Below, in pieces: positions 51,863-60,513 of a stretch of DNA of 64,000 nucleotides. The notes under the pieces were generated by a model. The model saw only the letters and a program-made list of their open reading frames with translations. It made no database searches and was not told the origin of the DNA. Each line of letters starts with the position of its first letter. The stretch's first letter is position 1. The DNA is from Pedococcus aerophilus. Its GTDB lineage: Bacteria; Actinomycetota; Actinomycetes; Actinomycetales; Dermatophilaceae. The translations under genes and the position numbers were made by a program. Location of the stretch: assembly GCF_039532215.1 (NCBI RefSeq), contig NZ_BAAARN010000001.1, forward strand, positions 1,473,942 to 1,537,941, given 5' to 3'.

Positions 51863-51892
51863 GATTAACGGCACGCCCGGCTTGCGTTAATC
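51863..51892. repeat. inverted repeat GATTAACG-N14-CGTTAATC
   Basis: Perfect 8-bp arms, A/T-rich for this genome, between rarD and the iron box. Could end the rarD transcript or be a second operator for the iron operon. Confidence 0.6.
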
Positions 51893-51900
51893 GGGGTCAC

Positions 51901-51919
51901 TAAGGTTAGGCTCTCCTAA
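51901..51919 (+). promoter_or_regulatory. DtxR/IdeR iron box with leaderless -10
   Basis: TAAGGTTAGGCTCTCCTAA matches 17 of 19 positions of the IdeR/DtxR consensus TWAGGTTAGSCTWACCTWA. It contains TAGGCT (51907-51912), 8 nt before ATG 51921, so bound repressor would cover the start site. Confidence 0.88.
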
Positions 51920-51920
51920 C

Positions 51921-52958
51921 ATGAGACCCCTTCGCCTCGTGGCCGCCTCGGCGGCGGCCCTCCTCGCCCTCTCCGTCGCCGCCTGCAGCACCGGCGCCTC
52001 CGGTTCGACCGACGCCGCTGCGCCTGCCTCCTCGGGCGTGGACGCCGGCGCCTTCCCCGTCACCATCGAGCACGCCCACGGCTCGACGACGATCGAGAAG
52101 GCCCCCACGCGGGTCGCGACGCTCGGCTGGTCCGACCAGGACTTCGCCCTCGCGCTCGGCGTCGCCCCGGTCGGCGCCGTCAAGATCACCTGGGGCGGCA
52201 ACGCCCAGGGCTCGACCCCTTGGTACGACGCCGAGCTCGCCGAGCTGGGCGGTTCCCAGCCCGCGCGGTACAGCGACGCCGACGGCGCCCCCGTCGAGGA
52301 GATCGCGGGGCTCGCGCCCGACCTGATCCTCGCGACCAACTCCGGGATCACCAAGGACGAGTACACCAAGCTCTCCAAGATCGCCCCCGTCATCGCCTAC
52401 CCGGGCGAGGCCTGGGGCACCTCGTGGCAGACCTCGCTCGACCTCGTCGCGAAGGCCCTCGGCCGCACGACGCAGGCAGCGACCCTCAAGCAGGAGACCG
52501 AGGCCTCGATCGCGGCAGCGGCGACGAAGTACCCGCAGACCCAGGGCAAGTCGTTCATCTTCGGCGCCCTCACCCCGACAGACACCTCGTCGATCAGCTA
52601 CTACACACCGCTCGACAACCGCCCGCGCCTGCTCGTCGACCTCGGCATGGAGAACTCCCCCGTCGTCGAGAAGCTGAGCGCCGGCAGCACGGAGTTCTTC
52701 AAGACCATCTCCGCCGAGCAGGCCGCCACGCTCGACGCCGATGTCTTCGTCACCTACACCGAGGCCAGCGGCGAGATGGAGAAGTACCTCAAGGACCCCC
52801 TGCTGCGCCAGATCCCGGCCTTCGCCTCCGGCGGCTGGGTCGACGCGTCCAACAAGACCGACTCCCTCGGCCTCTCGGCGCCCTCCCCGCTGGCCATCCC
52901 CTGGGCGATGGACAAGTTCGTCCCGCTCGTCGCCGCTGCGGTCGACCGCGCCGCCTGA
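51921..52958 (+). CDS. iron-siderophore ABC transporter substrate-binding lipoprotein
   Basis: 345 residues. Signal peptide with lipobox VAAC (Cys22), then a low-complexity linker and a class III (FecB/TroA-like) binding fold: RVATLGWSDQDFALALG, EIAGLAPDLILATN. Captures ferric siderophore outside the membrane. First gene of a five-gene unit with 4-bp overlaps; the iron box covers its start. Confidence 0.92.
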   Translation: MRPLRLVAASAAALLALSVAACSTGASGSTDAAAPASSGVDAGAFPVTIEHAHGSTTIEKAPTRVATLGWSDQDFALALGVAPVGAVKITWGGNAQGSTPWYDAELAELGGSQPARYSDADGAPVEEIAGLAPDLILATNSGITKDEYTKLSKIAPVIAYPGEAWGTSWQTSLDLVAKALGRTTQAATLKQETEASIAAAATKYPQTQGKSFIFGALTPTDTSSISYYTPLDNRPRLLVDLGMENSPVVEKLSAGSTEFFKTISAEQAATLDADVFVTYTEASGEMEKYLKDPLLRQIPAFASGGWVDASNKTDSLGLSAPSPLAIPWAMDKFVPLVAAAVDRAA

Positions 52959-52960
52959 CC

Positions 52961-53983
52961 ATGGCGACCATCGTGAGCCCGACCACCGGTCGGCGACGTC
53001 CGCCCGCGGTGACCGCGGCCCTCGTGGCCGTGGTCACCGTGGGGGCGGCCCTGTCGCTCACGGTGGGCTCACGCGCGATACCGCTGCACGAGGTCTGGGC
53101 CGCGCTGTCGGCCTTCGACCCCGCGAACCCCGACCAGGCCGTCGTGTCGGCGCGCGTCGCGCGCACGGTCGTGGGGCTCGTCGCCGGTGGCGCCCTCGGC
53201 CTCGCCGGGGCGACCATGCAGGGACTGACGCGCAACCCGCTCGCCGACCCTGGCCTGCTCGGGGTCAACGCCGGCGCGGCGCTGGCGATGGTGCTGGCGA
53301 TCTCCGTCTTCGGGATCGCCGAGCTGAGCGGCTACCTGTGGTTCGCCTTCCTCGGCGCCGCGGTCGCCGCGGTGACCGTCCACGCGATCGCCGGCCTCGG
53401 CCACGGAGGCGCCACCCCCGTGAAGCTCGCCGTGGCCGGGGCGGCGCTGACCGCAGGGTTGTCCAGCTGGACCACCGCGCTGCTGCTCACCGACCGGCAG
53501 ACCCTCGACACCTTCCGGTTCTGGCAGGTCGGCACCGTCGGCGGGCGGGCGCTCGACGTCGTGTGGCCGGTGCTGCCGTTCCTGCTCGTCGGAGCCGTCC
53601 TCGCCCTCGTCGGGGGCCGGCTGCTCAACGTCATGGCGCTCGGGGACGACCTCGCGCGCGGCCTCGGGCGGCGGGCCGGGCTCGACCGGGTGGTCGCCGG
53701 CCTCGCGATCGTCCTGCTGTGCGGCGGCGCCACCGCACTGGCCGGACCCGTGGTCTTCGTCGGCCTGCTCGCCCCCCACCTCGCCCGCATGATGGTGGGC
53801 GTCGACTACAGCCGGGTGCTGCCGACGAGCCTGGCCTTGGGCGCTGCCCTCGTGGTCCTGGCCGACACCGCCGGCCGGGTCGTGCTGCCGCCCACCGAGG
53901 TGCAGGTGGGGATCATGACCGCCGTCGTCGGGGTGCCTGTCTTCCTGGCGCTCGTCCGCCGCGGCCGGATGGGGGCGCTGTGA
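52961..53983 (+). CDS. iron-siderophore ABC permease (FecCD family), first
   Basis: 340 residues, about nine membrane helices. GATMQGLTRNPLADPGLLGVNAGA and GPVVFVGLLAPHLARMMVG are FecCD signatures. Starts 2 nt after the lipoprotein stop and overlaps the second permease (GTGA). Confidence 0.93.
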   Translation: MATIVSPTTGRRRPPAVTAALVAVVTVGAALSLTVGSRAIPLHEVWAALSAFDPANPDQAVVSARVARTVVGLVAGGALGLAGATMQGLTRNPLADPGLLGVNAGAALAMVLAISVFGIAELSGYLWFAFLGAAVAAVTVHAIAGLGHGGATPVKLAVAGAALTAGLSSWTTALLLTDRQTLDTFRFWQVGTVGGRALDVVWPVLPFLLVGAVLALVGGRLLNVMALGDDLARGLGRRAGLDRVVAGLAIVLLCGGATALAGPVVFVGLLAPHLARMMVGVDYSRVLPTSLALGAALVVLADTAGRVVLPPTEVQVGIMTAVVGVPVFLALVRRGRMGAL

Positions 53984-55095
53984 GCACCCCGACCAGCACC
54001 TGCGCCCCGTCGCAGGCCCGCGCCACCCCAAGCGCCTCAGCAGGGCTCACCCCTGCCGCGCGCGACACCGCGTCCCCGTCCGCCGTGGAGGTCGTCCGCC
54101 GGGCCCGACGTCGCACGACCGCCCGCCGTCGGGTCGTCGTCGGGTCGCTGGCGGTCCTGGCGCTCGGCACGTTCCTCGTGCGGGTCCTCCTCGGCGACTT
54201 CACCGTCACCATCCCCGACTTCATCCGCATCCTCGGCGGGGCGCAGATCCCCGGCGCGACGTTCATCGTCCTCGACTCGACGCTCCCCCGCGCCACGCTC
54301 GGGCTGCTCGTCGGGGCGGCGTTCGGCCTCGGTGGCGCGATCTTCCAGACCACGCTGCGCAACCCCCTCGCCAGCCCCGACGTCATCGGCGTCAGCATGG
54401 GCGCGAGCGCCGCGGCCGTGTTCGCCATCGTGACGCTCGGGTTGTCCGGGCCGGCCGTGTCGGCGTTCGCCGTGGTGGGCGCCCTCGGGGTCTGCGCGGT
54501 GATCCGTCTCGTCGCCGGTGACCACGCCGGATACCGGCTCGTCCTCGTCGGGGTCGGGTCCGCGGCGTTCCTGTCCGCCGTCGTGCAGTACCTGTTCACC
54601 CGCGCCGACATCTACGACGCGCAGGCTGCCCTCATCTGGCTCACCGGCAGCCTCGCGGCCGCCAACTGGACCCTCGTCACCCAGCTCGCAGTGGCGCTCG
54701 CCGTGCTGCTGCCGCTGGTCGCCTGGTGTGCCCGGTCGTTGCGCCTGACCGAGCTCGGCCGCGACACCGCGACGGCCCTCGGGTCCTCCCCGCGGCGCAC
54801 CGACCTGCTGCTCGGGCTCGCGGTGCTCCTCGTCAGCGTCGCGGTCGCGGCAGCCGGCCCGGTGTCCTTCGCCGGGTTCCTCGCCGGGCCGATCGCCCGC
54901 GCCCTCAACGCCGGACGCACGTCGCTGCTCGCCGCGGCGCTCACCGGCGCCGCGCTCGTCACGGGCGCCGACTACATCGGCGCCTACCTCGTCGCCGACA
55001 CCAACCTGCCCGTGGGCGTCGTCACCGGCGCCCTCGGGGCGCCGTTCCTGCTGTGGCTGCTCGCCACCGGCCGAACCTCGAGGAGCACCTCGTGA
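53980..55095 (+). CDS. iron-siderophore ABC permease (FecCD family), second
   Basis: 371 residues. About 50 polar residues, then the FecCD membrane domain (GAIFQTTLRNPLASPDVIGVSMGA; GPVSFAGFLAGPIARAL). Pairs with the first permease as a heterodimer. GTG overlaps the previous stop. Confidence 0.93.
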   Translation: MSTPTSTCAPSQARATPSASAGLTPAARDTASPSAVEVVRRARRRTTARRRVVVGSLAVLALGTFLVRVLLGDFTVTIPDFIRILGGAQIPGATFIVLDSTLPRATLGLLVGAAFGLGGAIFQTTLRNPLASPDVIGVSMGASAAAVFAIVTLGLSGPAVSAFAVVGALGVCAVIRLVAGDHAGYRLVLVGVGSAAFLSAVVQYLFTRADIYDAQAALIWLTGSLAAANWTLVTQLAVALAVLLPLVAWCARSLRLTELGRDTATALGSSPRRTDLLLGLAVLLVSVAVAAAGPVSFAGFLAGPIARALNAGRTSLLAAALTGAALVTGADYIGAYLVADTNLPVGVVTGALGAPFLLWLLATGRTSRSTS

Positions 55096-56000
55096 CCACC
55101 CTGACCCACCCCAGCCACGTCGACACCGGGACCGTCCGCGGCAGCCGGCTGCGTGCCGAGGACGTCACCCTTGGCTACCGCGACCGGGTCGTCGTCGACG
55201 AGGTCTCCACCGCCGTCCCCGACGGGAAGATCACGGTCGTCGTCGGTGCCAACGCATGTGGCAAGTCCACGCTCCTGCGAGGTATGGCGCGGTTGCTCAA
55301 GCCGTCGTCGGGCCAGGTCGTGCTCGACGGGTCCTCCATCCACGCCATGGGGACCCGCGACGTGGCGCAGCGACTCGGCCTGCTCCCGCAGAACCCCGTC
55401 TGCCCCGAGGGCGTCACCGTCGTCGACCTCGTCGGTCGGGGTCGCACCCCGCACCACGGGCGGTTCCAACGGTGGTCGACCGCCGACGAGCAGGCCGTCA
55501 TCCGCGCCCTGGAGGCGACCGACACCCTCGAGCTCGCCGACCGGGTCGTCGACGAGCTGTCCGGCGGGCAGCGCCAGCGCGTCTGGATCGCGATGGCGCT
55601 CGCGCAGGAGACCGACCTGCTCCTGCTCGACGAACCCACCACCTACCTCGACGTCGCCCACCAGGTCGACGTCCTCGACCTGCTCGCCGAGCTCAACGCC
55701 ACCCGCGGCACCACCGTGGTCATGGTGCTGCACGAGCTGAACCTCGCGGCGCGGTACGCCGACCACGTCGTCGCGCTCCTCGACGGGAAGGTCGTGGCCG
55801 AGGGCCCGCCCGCGCAGGTCATCACCGAGGAGTCGGTGCTCGAGGTCTTCGGCATGCGCTGTCGCGTCGTGCCCGACCCGGTCTCGCACACCCCGATGGT
55901 GGTGCCCGTCGGGCGGCACCAGCCCCGACCGACCGAAGCCCCCCAGCCGGACCGTCGCCGGAACCAGCCGCGCGCCATACCCAACGGAGGAACCCCGTGA
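55092..56000 (+). CDS. iron-siderophore ABC transporter ATPase
   Basis: 302 residues. Walker A GANACGKSTLL, Q-loop LLPQNP, signature LSGGQRQRVWIAMALAQ, Walker B LLLLDEPTTYLD, H-loop VLHELNL. FecE/FepC type. GTG overlaps the permease stop. Confidence 0.95.
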   Translation: MTTLTHPSHVDTGTVRGSRLRAEDVTLGYRDRVVVDEVSTAVPDGKITVVVGANACGKSTLLRGMARLLKPSSGQVVLDGSSIHAMGTRDVAQRLGLLPQNPVCPEGVTVVDLVGRGRTPHHGRFQRWSTADEQAVIRALEATDTLELADRVVDELSGGQRQRVWIAMALAQETDLLLLDEPTTYLDVAHQVDVLDLLAELNATRGTTVVMVLHELNLAARYADHVVALLDGKVVAEGPPAQVITEESVLEVFGMRCRVVPDPVSHTPMVVPVGRHQPRPTEAPQPDRRRNQPRAIPNGGTP

Positions 56001-57064
56001 GCACTGCCACGACCGTCGCCACCACCGCCGTCGCCACCACGAGCGAGCCCACCACCCTGGTCACGCCGGTCCGCGTCGAGGCCGTCGAACGCCTCAGCCC
56101 GGCGTTCATGCGGGTCACCTTCGGCGGCCCCGGCCTGGCCGACCTCAGCACGGCGGACGGGTTCGACACGCGGTTCAAGGTGGTCTTCCCAGGACCGACC
56201 GGCCTGCTCCCCGCGCCCGCCTCGACCCCCGAGCAGTGGCAGGAGTCCTGGCGGGCCATGCCCGACGCGGAGCGCTCGCCCATGCGCACGTACACGATCC
56301 GCGAGATCACCACGGCCCGCGACGAGGTCCGGCTGGTCACCGACTTCGTCGTCCACGAGGCCAGCGGCGACTCCGACAGCCTGGACGGCTCCGGCGGCCA
56401 GGACTCGGCCCTGGGGCCGGCGTGCCGGTGGGCCCTGTCCGCTGCCGTCGGCGACGTCGTGCACATCGTCGGCCCGCACCGCCGGTCGCCGATGTACGGC
56501 GGCACGGAGTTCGAGCCGGGCGACCTGCGGGACCTGCTGCTCATCGGTGACGAGACGGCACTGCCGGCGATCGCGCGGATCCTCGAGGACATCGGCCCGG
56601 GGTACACCGGGCACGCGTTCGTCGAGGTGCCGACCGCGGCCGACATCCCGGTGCTGCCGGGGCACGACCTCGTCGACGTCACGTGGCTGCCGCGCGACGG
56701 CGCGCGACAGGGCCGCCCCCTCGTCGCCGCGGTCCGCGCCCACCTCGGCCTCCCGCCCGCTGACCTCGACGCCCCGCTGCCCGAGGTGCCGAGCACCCTC
56801 GACGTCGAGGTGTGGGAGACCCCGCGCTACTCCTCCGCCGGGGAGGACCTCGGCGACCCAGCCGCGTCCGCCACCCGACCCGTGGGGGCCGCGTCCGTCC
56901 CCACCTCGCCCCGGCCCGACCTCGGCGACACGTATGCGTGGATCGCCGGGGAGTCGTGGTGCGTCCGCGCGCTGCGTCGGGTGCTCGTCTCCGAGCTCGG
57001 CGTCGAGCGGTCCCGGGTGGCCTTCATGGGGTACTGGCGCGAAGGCGTCGCCATGCGCTCCTAG
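55997..57064 (+). CDS. siderophore-interacting protein (flavin reductase)
   Basis: 355 residues. FAD-binding domain with RTYTIRE and the SIP NAD(P)-binding C-terminal domain (LLIGDETALPAIARILE, AWIAGESWCVRALRR, FMGYWREG). Reduces ferric siderophore to free iron in the cytoplasm. A 45-residue polar insert (about 270-315) separates the last strands. GTG start overlaps the ATPase stop and sits behind CGGAGG. Confidence 0.92.
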   Translation: MSTATTVATTAVATTSEPTTLVTPVRVEAVERLSPAFMRVTFGGPGLADLSTADGFDTRFKVVFPGPTGLLPAPASTPEQWQESWRAMPDAERSPMRTYTIREITTARDEVRLVTDFVVHEASGDSDSLDGSGGQDSALGPACRWALSAAVGDVVHIVGPHRRSPMYGGTEFEPGDLRDLLLIGDETALPAIARILEDIGPGYTGHAFVEVPTAADIPVLPGHDLVDVTWLPRDGARQGRPLVAAVRAHLGLPPADLDAPLPEVPSTLDVEVWETPRYSSAGEDLGDPAASATRPVGAASVPTSPRPDLGDTYAWIAGESWCVRALRRVLVSELGVERSRVAFMGYWREGVAMRS

Positions 57065-57095
57065 CTACCGCGCCACGACGCCCCTCCCTTCCGCA

Positions 57096-57170
57096 GCGAC
57101 TTCGTACCCGCCAACCCGCTCAAGCCCCGCGTGGAGCGGCCGATCAGCGGAACTGCGGGTACGAGGTCGG
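57096..57170. repeat. 75-bp palindromic intergenic repeat, copy 1
   Basis: Begins gcgacttcgtacccgccaac and ends with the near-complement of its start (cgggtacgaggtcgg). First 27 bases equal copy 2. Lies between convergent SIP and DinB genes. Confidence 0.85.
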
Positions 57171-57207
57171 ACGGAAAGCGCGACGTTGTGCGGCGGAGTC
57201 GGTGGGG

Positions 57208-57711
57208 TCAGGCCTGCGGGACGTGGTGGCCGGCGCCACCGTCGATCAGCTCGCGCAGGATGTCGGCGTGGCCGGCGTGCCGGACCGTGTCCTCGATCAT
57301 GTGGACCAGCACCCAGCGGAGGCTGACGGTGTTGCCGGCATAGGACGTGCCGAGGGCGTCGAGCCCGAGCTCGCGAATGGAGGCGTCGGCCGCGGCCCAG
57401 GACCGTCGGTAGAAGTCGACGATCTCGGCCGTGGTCTCCCCCGGCGACGCACGCATGTCGGCCTCGAGGTCCTCGGAGATGTCGGTCAGGGGCTCGTGCG
57501 GCCGCCCGAAGGTCTCGCAGAACCAGCCGTACTCCGAGTTCGCCAAGTGCTTGACCAGCCCGAGCAGGCTGGTCCCGCTGGGGACCGGCGACCACCGCTG
57601 CTGCTCGTCGCTGAGGCAGTCGAGCTTCCACAGCATCACGTCGCGGTGGCTCTGCAGCGCCGCCACCAGGACCGTCGTCTCGTCGCCCGTGCGCGGTTCG
57701 TCCCTCACCAT
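57208..57711 (-). CDS. DinB/DUF664 family protein
   Basis: 167 residues. HLANSEYGWFCE and VLVHMIEDTVRHAGHADILREL carry the three likely metal histidines. Related to the protein at 39655-40158. ATG 6 nt after TAGGGT, leaderless. Flanked on both sides by the 75-bp repeat. Confidence 0.85.
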   Translation of the reverse strand: MVRDEPRTGDETTVLVAALQSHRDVMLWKLDCLSDEQQRWSPVPSGTSLLGLVKHLANSEYGWFCETFGRPHEPLTDISEDLEADMRASPGETTAEIVDFYRRSWAAADASIRELGLDALGTSYAGNTVSLRWVLVHMIEDTVRHAGHADILRELIDGGAGHHVPQA

Positions 57712-57717
57712 CCCCGC

Positions 57718-57723
57718 ACCCTA
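57718..57723 (-). promoter_or_regulatory. leaderless -10 (TAGGGT) of the DinB gene
   Basis: TAGGGT on the minus strand, 6 nt before ATG 57711. Confidence 0.6.
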
Positions 57724-57739
57724 GCGAGCCGTCAGCGCT

Positions 57740-57814
57740 GCGACTTCGTACCCGCCAACCCGCTCACACCCTGCGTCGAGCCCTTCAGAAGCGGAACTAC
57801 GGGTACGAAGTCGC
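57740..57814. repeat. 75-bp palindromic intergenic repeat, copy 2
   Basis: Same length and orientation as copy 1; arms gcgacttcgtacccg / cgggtacgaagtcgc are a perfect 15-bp inverted repeat. Lies 11 bp past the oxidase stop and just upstream of the DinB promoter. Confidence 0.88.
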
Positions 57815-57825
57815 GGGGAGGGGGG

Positions 57826-59169
57826 TCAGTCGCCGAGGAGGTGGCGGACGTGGTCGCTGGTGAAGGTGCGGTCGGGGTCGAGGCGATCGCGCACGATACG
57901 GAAGTCGTCGAACCTCGGGTAGAGCGCACGCAGCTGGTCGGCACCCAGGGTGTGCAGCTTGCCCCAGTGCGGTCGCCCGGCGTGCTCGGCCACGATCGCC
58001 TCGAACGCCGCGAAGACGCCGCCGTCGTCGAGGCGGTGGTACTGGTGCACGGCGACGTAGGCGTTGTCCCGCTCGTGGGCGGTCGAGAGCCAGATGTCGT
58101 CCGCGCCGGTGAAGCGCAGCTCCACGGGGAACGGCAGCGAGACGTCGTGGGAGTCGATCCACGCACGCAGCTCGGTGACGACCGGCACGAAGGACGTCAG
58201 CGGCACGGCGTACTCCATCTCCCGGAACCGGACCCGCCGCGGCGAGCAGAACACCCGCCACGAGTCGCCGGTGAACTCCCGGTCGGACAACGTCCGGGCG
58301 GTCACCTGCGCAAGCCGCGGGACGATGCGGGGCGCACGGGTGGCCACCCTGTTGACCAGCTCGAAGAAGCCGTTGGACAGGACGTCGTCGTCGAGCTTCT
58401 CGCGCCACGCGGGCAGCACCCGGCCCGGGTCGTCCGCGCCGACGTCGTCGTTGTGCTTCACCAGGACCCGCGGGGTGTGCGGGAACCAGTGCATGTCGAC
58501 GTGGTCGTGCGCCCTGACGTCGTCGTCGACGGTGGCCAGCACCTCGGCGAGGTCGGCGGTGAACTCCTTGGCGTGGACCCTGAACGCCGGCACGCACTGC
58601 AGCTCGACCTCGGTGATGACGCCGAGCGCCCCGAGACCCACGCGGGCGGCAGCGAACACCTCGGGCTCCACGTCCGCCGAGCACCGCAGCAGCGAGCCGT
58701 CGGCGAGCGCGAGCGTCAGGCCCACCACGGCCGAGGCGATCCCCTGCCGCCGCAGCCCCGATCCGTGCGTCCCGGTCGAGATCGCGCCGCTGATCGTCTG
58801 GCGGTCGATGTCCCCGAGGTTGGGCAGCGCGAGGCCGAGCGCCTGGAGGGCGGGGTTGAGGACGTGCAGCGGCGTGCCGGCGCCCACCGTCACCCGTGCC
58901 GCCTCCGCGTCGAACGCCGTGGTCCCGGCCAGGTGGTCGAGCCGCAGCTGCAGCCCGTCGGTCACCGCGACCGGTGCGAAGGAGTGCCCCGAGCCCACCG
59001 CCCTGACCGGTATGCCGCGGGTGTGCGCCCGCGCGAGCGTCGCCCTGAGCTCGTCGACGTCCCTGGGGACCACGACCTCGGCGGGGTGGCAGGTCTGGTT
59101 GCGGCCCCAGTTGGTCCAGGTGGCCCCGCTCGTCGTCGTCGGGGTGGTCGCGCTGGTCGGTGTGCTCAC
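57826..59169 (-). CDS. FAD-linked D-arabinono-1,4-lactone oxidase family protein
   Basis: 447 residues. VGSGHSF (covalent-FAD histidine region), GAISTGTHGSG and the ALO C-terminal domain with RPHWGKLH and YPRFDDF. Paralogue of the oxidase at 19647. GTG overlaps the stop of the deaminase/aldolase (GTGA), a pairing seen in other actinobacteria, so the two probably act on one substrate. The substrate is not known. Confidence 0.85.
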   Translation of the reverse strand: MSTPTSATTPTTTSGATWTNWGRNQTCHPAEVVVPRDVDELRATLARAHTRGIPVRAVGSGHSFAPVAVTDGLQLRLDHLAGTTAFDAEAARVTVGAGTPLHVLNPALQALGLALPNLGDIDRQTISGAISTGTHGSGLRRQGIASAVVGLTLALADGSLLRCSADVEPEVFAAARVGLGALGVITEVELQCVPAFRVHAKEFTADLAEVLATVDDDVRAHDHVDMHWFPHTPRVLVKHNDDVGADDPGRVLPAWREKLDDDVLSNGFFELVNRVATRAPRIVPRLAQVTARTLSDREFTGDSWRVFCSPRRVRFREMEYAVPLTSFVPVVTELRAWIDSHDVSLPFPVELRFTGADDIWLSTAHERDNAYVAVHQYHRLDDGGVFAAFEAIVAEHAGRPHWGKLHTLGADQLRALYPRFDDFRIVRDRLDPDRTFTSDHVRHLLGD

Positions 59170-60356
59170 CCGAAGTTCCGTCCTTCGCCGCGGTAGGTCG
59201 GCACGGTCTCGACGAGGTCGGTGCCGCTGACGAGGTGCAGGGCGTTGAAGCGCTCGCAGAGCTCGCCGGCCTTGGCGTGCCTGAACCACACCCGGTCGCC
59301 GACGGACAGGTCGCGAGCGCCCTTGCCCCGCAACGGGGTCTGCACCTCGCCGGCACCTTCGCGCCGGACGAGTCGCAGTCCCCGCCGGCCGAACACCGCA
59401 GGCAGCCGCTCCCACCCGGGCGGCCCCGAGGCGATGAACCCGCCCCCGGACACGGTGACGAACCCCGGCCCCGGGCGCCGGGTGACCGCCAGGGCGAAGG
59501 CCGCCGCAGGTCTCGGGCTGAAGTCGTCGTACCCGTCGAACAGCGTCGGGCCGTACAGCCCGGAGCCGGCAGCCACCTCGGTGACGGCCGGATCGAGCGC
59601 GGTGAGGTGGACCGAGCCGGTGCCGCCACCGTTGACGAACTCGAGGTCGGCGACCCGACGCACCGCGGCGACGACCGCCTGCCGACGGTTCATCAGCGAC
59701 GCCGAGGACCGCGCCTTGACCAAGCGCACCGCCGGGGAGCTGTCGGGCAGCCCTGCGACCTGGGCGTCGTAGAACATCAGCCCGACCACGGACAGGCCCG
59801 CGTCGGCAGCCGCCCGCGCCACGACCGCGGCGTCCTCGGGGGTGCGCACCGGCGACCGGCGCACGCCGATGTGGACCGGCCCGACGCGCAGCGAGGCGTC
59901 GACGTCGACGGCCACCCGCAGGCCGTGCGGTCGGTGCAGCCCCGCGAGCAGGCGGACGTGGTCGAGGGAGTCGATCGTGAGGGTGACCTGGCGGGCTGCC
60001 CAGCCGTCCAGCGCCAGCTCGGCGACTGCCAGCACGTCGACGCTGGGGTAGGCGACGAAGACGTCCTCGAGACCGGAGTCGACCAGCCAGCAGGCCTCGC
60101 GCACGGAGTACGCCATCACGCCGTGGAACCCCGGACGGGCCAGCACCCGCTGGAGCAGCGACCGGCAGCGCACCGACTTGGACGCGACGCGGATCGGCAG
60201 GCCGCCCGCCCGACGCACGAGGTCGTCGGCGTTCGCATCGAACGCGTCGAGGTCGACCACCGCCAGCGGGGCGGGCAGCCCCGCGGTCGCGAGGTCCCAG
60301 GCAGCAGAGACCCCCGCGGGGCCGGCGTCGAGGGGGACGCCCCGGAGCAGGGTCAC
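59166..60356 (-). CDS. PLP-dependent amino acid deaminase/aldolase (alanine racemase N-terminal fold)
   Basis: 396 residues. PLP lysine in IRVASKSVRCR (near residue 60), barrel strands DVDASLRVGP and LEFVNGGGTGS; C-terminal beta domain with DRVWFRHAKAGEL, as in D-threonine aldolase-like enzymes. Start at GTG 60356, fixed by TAGGGT 7 nt upstream. The PHO box for phoX is about 30 bp upstream, so phosphate control of this gene is possible. Confidence 0.82.
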   Translation of the reverse strand: MTLLRGVPLDAGPAGVSAAWDLATAGLPAPLAVVDLDAFDANADDLVRRAGGLPIRVASKSVRCRSLLQRVLARPGFHGVMAYSVREACWLVDSGLEDVFVAYPSVDVLAVAELALDGWAARQVTLTIDSLDHVRLLAGLHRPHGLRVAVDVDASLRVGPVHIGVRRSPVRTPEDAAVVARAAADAGLSVVGLMFYDAQVAGLPDSSPAVRLVKARSSASLMNRRQAVVAAVRRVADLEFVNGGGTGSVHLTALDPAVTEVAAGSGLYGPTLFDGYDDFSPRPAAAFALAVTRRPGPGFVTVSGGGFIASGPPGWERLPAVFGRRGLRLVRREGAGEVQTPLRGKGARDLSVGDRVWFRHAKAGELCERFNALHLVSGTDLVETVPTYRGEGRNFG

Positions 60357-60363
60357 GTTCCCG

Positions 60364-60369
60364 ACCCTA
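60364..60369 (-). promoter_or_regulatory. leaderless -10 (TAGGGT) of the deaminase/aldolase gene
   Basis: TAGGGT on the minus strand, 7 nt before GTG 60356; decides the start. Confidence 0.6.
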
Positions 60370-60386
60370 CCGGCGCCATACCTGCT

Positions 60387-60414
60387 GTTCACCGAAGATC
60401 ACCAAGGGTTCACC
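60387..60414. promoter_or_regulatory. PHO box (PhoP site)
   Basis: GTTCACC at 60387, GATCACC at 60397 and GTTCACC at 60408: direct repeats at about 11-bp steps, like the actinobacterial PHO box, between phoX and the divergent PLP gene. Confidence 0.8.
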
Positions 60415-60445
60415 CGGACGCCGCCCGGTCTCCGCCCCCGGTTCC

Positions 60446-60451
60446 TAGCGT
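60446..60451 (+). promoter_or_regulatory. -10 (TAGCGT) of phoX
   Basis: TAGCGT about 32 bp after the PHO box; gives a leader of about 56 nt with CGGAGG before ATG 60514. Confidence 0.5.
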
Positions 60452-60513
60452 GAGCGAGGCGGCCCGGCCCAGTCTGGAGGCGGGCGCCCCACGTTCCCAC
60501 CGGAGGTAACCCG

